Source: Acinetobacter marinus (GTDB taxonomy: Bacteria; Pseudomonadota; Gammaproteobacteria; Pseudomonadales; Moraxellaceae). Taken from it: 64,000 nucleotides of DNA. The notes below the pieces were generated by a model. That model was not told where the DNA came from. It saw only the letters and a list, made by a program, of their open reading frames with translations, and ran no database searches. The DNA lies in the NCBI RefSeq assembly GCF_900096915.1, contig NZ_FMYK01000001.1:558001-622000 (forward strand), given 5' to 3'. Below are positions 61,263 through 64,000 of the stretch, piece after piece (position 1 is the stretch's first letter; each line of letters begins with the position of its first letter). Made by a program: the position numbers and the translations under genes.

Positions 61263-64000
61263 CTATTGCGAATAAATCTTCTGCACCTCGACCGCCAAGC
61301 CATTCAATACCGCATTGCCCGATAGCTCATCGACCAGACTTTGATCGGTCAAATCATTCATACTTATCCCAGGATTTGCCGAAGCGATCGACATTTGCAT
61401 CCCTTGACGGTGATGCCCCCAACCATGCGGCAGACTGACCACATTCGGCATAATATCTTCGGTTAGACTGACTGTGACTTTTAGCGCCCCGACATCACTG
61501 CTGATATAGACTTGCTCTTGATGCGCAATGCCATAATCCTTGGCAGTTTGCGGATGCATATATAAATCACAACGATTTTTGCCTTTGACCAGACGCTGGC
61601 TGTTGTGCATCCAAGAGTTGTTGGTGCGCAGATCACGCCGACCAATCAAAGTCAGTTTTTTTGCGGTACTTTGCGCATCGACAAATGCCTGCAAGCGTTC
61701 CAAATCCTGCAAAAATTGCGCTGGGAATAGCTGAATCTTTTTATCCTTGGTAAATAATTTCTCTGGAATGCGTGGCTGTAACGCCCCAAGATCTAAGCCG
61801 TGCCGATATTGCTTCAGTTTTTTTAAGTTCAGCCCTTGACCTGTTGCCAGCCCTTTCCAGCCATTGCCATAGCGTCCATGACGAAGTCCAAGATCAATCA
61901 CCCGTTCTACGTTGAACAATGATTTGACCTTGTGTTGTTGGCTTAATTTCAGTTGATTTAGCATTGATGGTTTACGCAGTTTCAGCTGTTCGATGCGCTC
62001 AATTAGCGCACTATAGATTTGCCCATCTGAGCGCATATAGCTTTTTTGCTTAAATAATGCAGGTGAGTAGCGTGCTACATTGCGCACTGCCAAATTGGTA
62101 AAGACCAAATCATAGACCCCATGCTCAAACGGTCCTGTGGGTGGCAGGATAATATCGGCATGGCGAGTCGTTTCATTGATATAAAAGTCAATCGCAACCA
62201 TGAAATCAAGATTTGCCAATGCCTGCTCTAGTCGTGCGCCATTCGGGGTAGACAGTACAGGATTGCCCGCCGTGACCACAAAGGCTTTGACCTGCCCTTC
62301 ACCTTCGGTCAGCATCTCATCTGCCAAGGTTGCAGACGGCAGTTCACGATTAAATTCAGGTAACTTTCGCACCCGACTGTGGAAACTGGCAAAACTGCCC
62401 CGCCCCGCAAAATCCGTCATATCAATTGCTGGCGTGGTAAACATCATACCGCCTTCACGATCGAGATTATTGGTGACGATATTTAACAGTTGGATCAACC
62501 AATGATTGAGCGCACCAAACTCTTGTGTCGAAACGCCCATCCGCCCATAGCAGACGGCATGTTCAGCTTGTGCAAACTCAGTGGCTATGCGCTCGATATC
62601 AGCGACAGAAATATGGGTTAAGGTCGCAATGGTGTCCAAAGGAATTGCACTGACTAATGGGCGAATATCGTCAATATTTCCGTTGAAGGGCAAACGACTG
62701 CTGGCATTGACCAAGCCTTTATCAAAGATCACTTGCAATAAGCCCAGTAAAAATAAAGCATCCCGACTCGGTTGAATAAACACATGCTCACTGGCATAGC
62801 GTGCAGTTTCTGTGCGTCGTGGATCGATCAGTACCAATTTGCCGCCACGTTGCTTGATCCGTTCTAAACGCTCCAGCACATTGCCAGCGGTCATCAGACT
62901 CCCATTCGATGCAGCAGGATTGGCGCCCAGCATCAACATATAATCGGTGCGGTCAATATCTGGAATGGTGAAATTCATGCTGTGTCCGTACATCAACAAT
63001 GAGGTCAGCATATGTGGCATTTGATCAAGGCTTGATGCGCTGTACATATTTTTGGATTTGAGTGCTTTTTTAAAACTGCCAATATGCATCATCACTTCAA
63101 AGTTGTGTGAGGTTGGATTGCCCCAATAGGCGGCTACAGCATCATTACCATATTGCTTTTGTACCGCAACCAAGCGCTGTGCAACTTCATCAAAAGCCTC
63201 ATCCCAATCCATATCGACCCACTGCTCGCCAATCCGTTTTTTTGGGGTTTTCAACCGATCAGGATCATTATGTAAGTCTTGCAGTGCATAGCCTTTTGGA
63301 CAAATATGCCCTGAACTATGCTGATCCAGAGGATCGCCTGCAATCGACAATATTTTCTCCCCTTGATAATCCACCACGATGCCGCACATCGCTTCACATA
63401 AGGTGCAGGTGCGATAATGTTGCTGTACAGCTTGATTGCGATCAAATGGTTTAACTACTGCATGAGCCTGCGTTTGACCTTGATCCTGATGTTGATGCTG
63501 GTGTTGCGCCTTGGCAATTTTGTTACGGTAATCTTGTCGCACGGCATGCATCTGTTGCAGATCAATCAATTTGTGTCGAGGTCTATTTTGCGTCATGCCT
63601 TGTGATTTTTCATGTTGATCAATCGCCAACCAATCAGCAAAACTAAAATACTGCACACCCTGCTGACTGAGATATTGTTTGAGTGATTGACGATCGCTGT
63701 TTTGTGCGACAGCAGATGAAACCGACAGATCCGCCACCAGACTTTTTACCGTCTGATAAGCGCATTGTTTGTTGGTGCCAATCACCCCATTTGCGCCCCG
63801 CTTGATCCAGCCAGCGACATATTCTTTCTCGGATAATTCTCCATTTTCAAGCTGTACTCGTCCCGCTTGATGACTGATCGTGCCTTGTTTCGCATCAAAG
63901 CCAATGCCCTCGATGGCTTGTCCTTGATAGCCTGTCGCCGTGATGATCACGCCACTGTCGATCAACTGCTGTGCTGTGGTTGCCTCCACCACCAATTGCT
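61263..64000 (-). CDS. Molybdopterin oxidoreductase fused to a NADPH-ferredoxin-reductase-like domain (5' end outside window)
   Basis: 912 residues are visible and the frame is open to the window edge, so the N-terminus is missing. The first ~90 residues match the C-terminal part of adrenodoxin/FprA-type ferredoxin-NADP reductases: ITATGYQG and YVAGWIKRGANGVIGTNKQCA. A His/Gln-rich linker (about 160-175) follows. The molybdopterin enzyme then begins with a [4Fe-4S] site CTLCEAMC...CPKG (about 199-235). DYMLMLGANPAASNGSLM, VLIDPRRTET, AGNPVLSTPNG and HADIILPPTGPFEHG bind the cofactor. Where formate dehydrogenases or NapA have the Mo-ligating Cys, this family reads SSLDQMPH, with no Cys. The C-terminal domain (about 790-910) is the dinucleotide-binding barrel. 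The substrate is unknown. Confidence 0.85.
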   Translation of the reverse strand, partial: QLVVEATTAQQLIDSGVIITATGYQGQAIEGIGFDAKQGTISHQAGRVQLENGELSEKEYVAGWIKRGANGVIGTNKQCAYQTVKSLVADLSVSSAVAQNSDRQSLKQYLSQQGVQYFSFADWLAIDQHEKSQGMTQNRPRHKLIDLQQMHAVRQDYRNKIAKAQHQHQHQDQGQTQAHAVVKPFDRNQAVQQHYRTCTLCEAMCGIVVDYQGEKILSIAGDPLDQHSSGHICPKGYALQDLHNDPDRLKTPKKRIGEQWVDMDWDEAFDEVAQRLVAVQKQYGNDAVAAYWGNPTSHNFEVMMHIGSFKKALKSKNMYSASSLDQMPHMLTSLLMYGHSMNFTIPDIDRTDYMLMLGANPAASNGSLMTAGNVLERLERIKQRGGKLVLIDPRRTETARYASEHVFIQPSRDALFLLGLLQVIFDKGLVNASSRLPFNGNIDDIRPLVSAIPLDTIATLTHISVADIERIATEFAQAEHAVCYGRMGVSTQEFGALNHWLIQLLNIVTNNLDREGGMMFTTPAIDMTDFAGRGSFASFHSRVRKLPEFNRELPSATLADEMLTEGEGQVKAFVVTAGNPVLSTPNGARLEQALANLDFMVAIDFYINETTRHADIILPPTGPFEHGVYDLVFTNLAVRNVARYSPALFKQKSYMRSDGQIYSALIERIEQLKLRKPSMLNQLKLSQQHKVKSLFNVERVIDLGLRHGRYGNGWKGLATGQGLNLKKLKQYRHGLDLGALQPRIPEKLFTKDKKIQLFPAQFLQDLERLQAFVDAQSTAKKLTLIGRRDLRTNNSWMHNSQRLVKGKNRCDLYMHPQTAKDYGIAHQEQVYISSDVGALKVTVSLTEDIMPNVVSLPHGWGHHRQGMQMSIASANPGISMNDLTDQSLVDELSGNAVLNGLAVEVQKIYSQ

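Noticed and set aside
61263..64000. Standard assimilatory nitrate reductase or formate dehydrogenase
   Set aside because: The Mo-ligand Cys region and the fused reductase segment do not fit those enzymes, and no nit or fdh partners are next to it.

Overview
The window reads as chromosomal DNA of a gammaproteobacterium of the Acinetobacter/Moraxellaceae type. This is inferred from an AT-leaning base composition and from several family matches: an AceI-like PACE efflux protein, a PBP1b gene followed by an LpoP-type TPR lipoprotein, a PA4642-family gene beside minCDE, and the pgaABCD poly-N-acetylglucosamine locus. No rRNA, insertion sequence, integrase, phage gene or CRISPR array was seen. Nearly all of it is core chromosome, with a few unusual gene arrangements.

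Layout. 1-5.6 kb: the 3' end of an unidentified gene, tRNA-Met, a small lipoprotein, a METTL20-like methyltransferase next to folD, tRNA-Cys and tRNA-Leu(TAA), a Tat-exported PhoD phosphatase and a small SutA-like RNA-polymerase-binding protein. 5.8-11.1 kb: two ubiquinone hydroxylases (ubiH plus a paralogue), tRNA-Leu(TAG), and a patatin phospholipase overlapping a kinase-like gene. 11.3-21.7 kb: cysD-cysN sulfate activation, the conserved order nudJ-mnmA-hflD-purB, DUF2238, a cold-shock protein, a PACE transporter and ybiB. 21.7-31.8 kb: yeaC-like, nadK, mrcB-lpoP, a Nudix-ThiE fusion, a small Fur-type hemP gene, an orphan GspE/PilB-family ATPase, an OmpA-like lipoprotein and an acyltransferase. 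32-40.4 kb: a protein resembling an isolated voltage-sensor domain, minCDE, PA4642-family, zinc metallopeptidase with DUF808, a Tyr/Pro/Asn-rich secreted protein, trpS and yjbR-like. 40.4-48.2 kb: pgaABCD on the minus strand, converging on a separate lipoprotein that carries the intact PgaB hydrolase domain. 48.3-52.4 kb: a membrane J-domain-like protein converging on hscC. 52.7-64 kb: tal, two Cys-nucleophile alpha/beta hydrolases with a Rossmann protein and divergent LysR regulator, bioB, rnfB-nth, greB, and the 3' part of a large reductase-molybdopterin oxidoreductase fusion that runs off the window.

The most notable observation is the PNAG locus. The PgaB in the operon keeps the deacetylase domain, but its C-terminal hydrolase-like domain is degenerate and it has no lipobox. 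The convergent lipoprotein has both the lipobox and a C-terminal domain that closely resembles the E. coli PgaB hydrolase domain. The two PgaB activities therefore appear to be divided between two proteins. Other leads are the pore-less voltage-sensor-like protein beside min, the HscC/J-protein pair, three structured intergenic elements, and the rnfB-nth pair without other rnf genes.

All functional calls rest on reading motifs and remembered family sequences; no database search was run.
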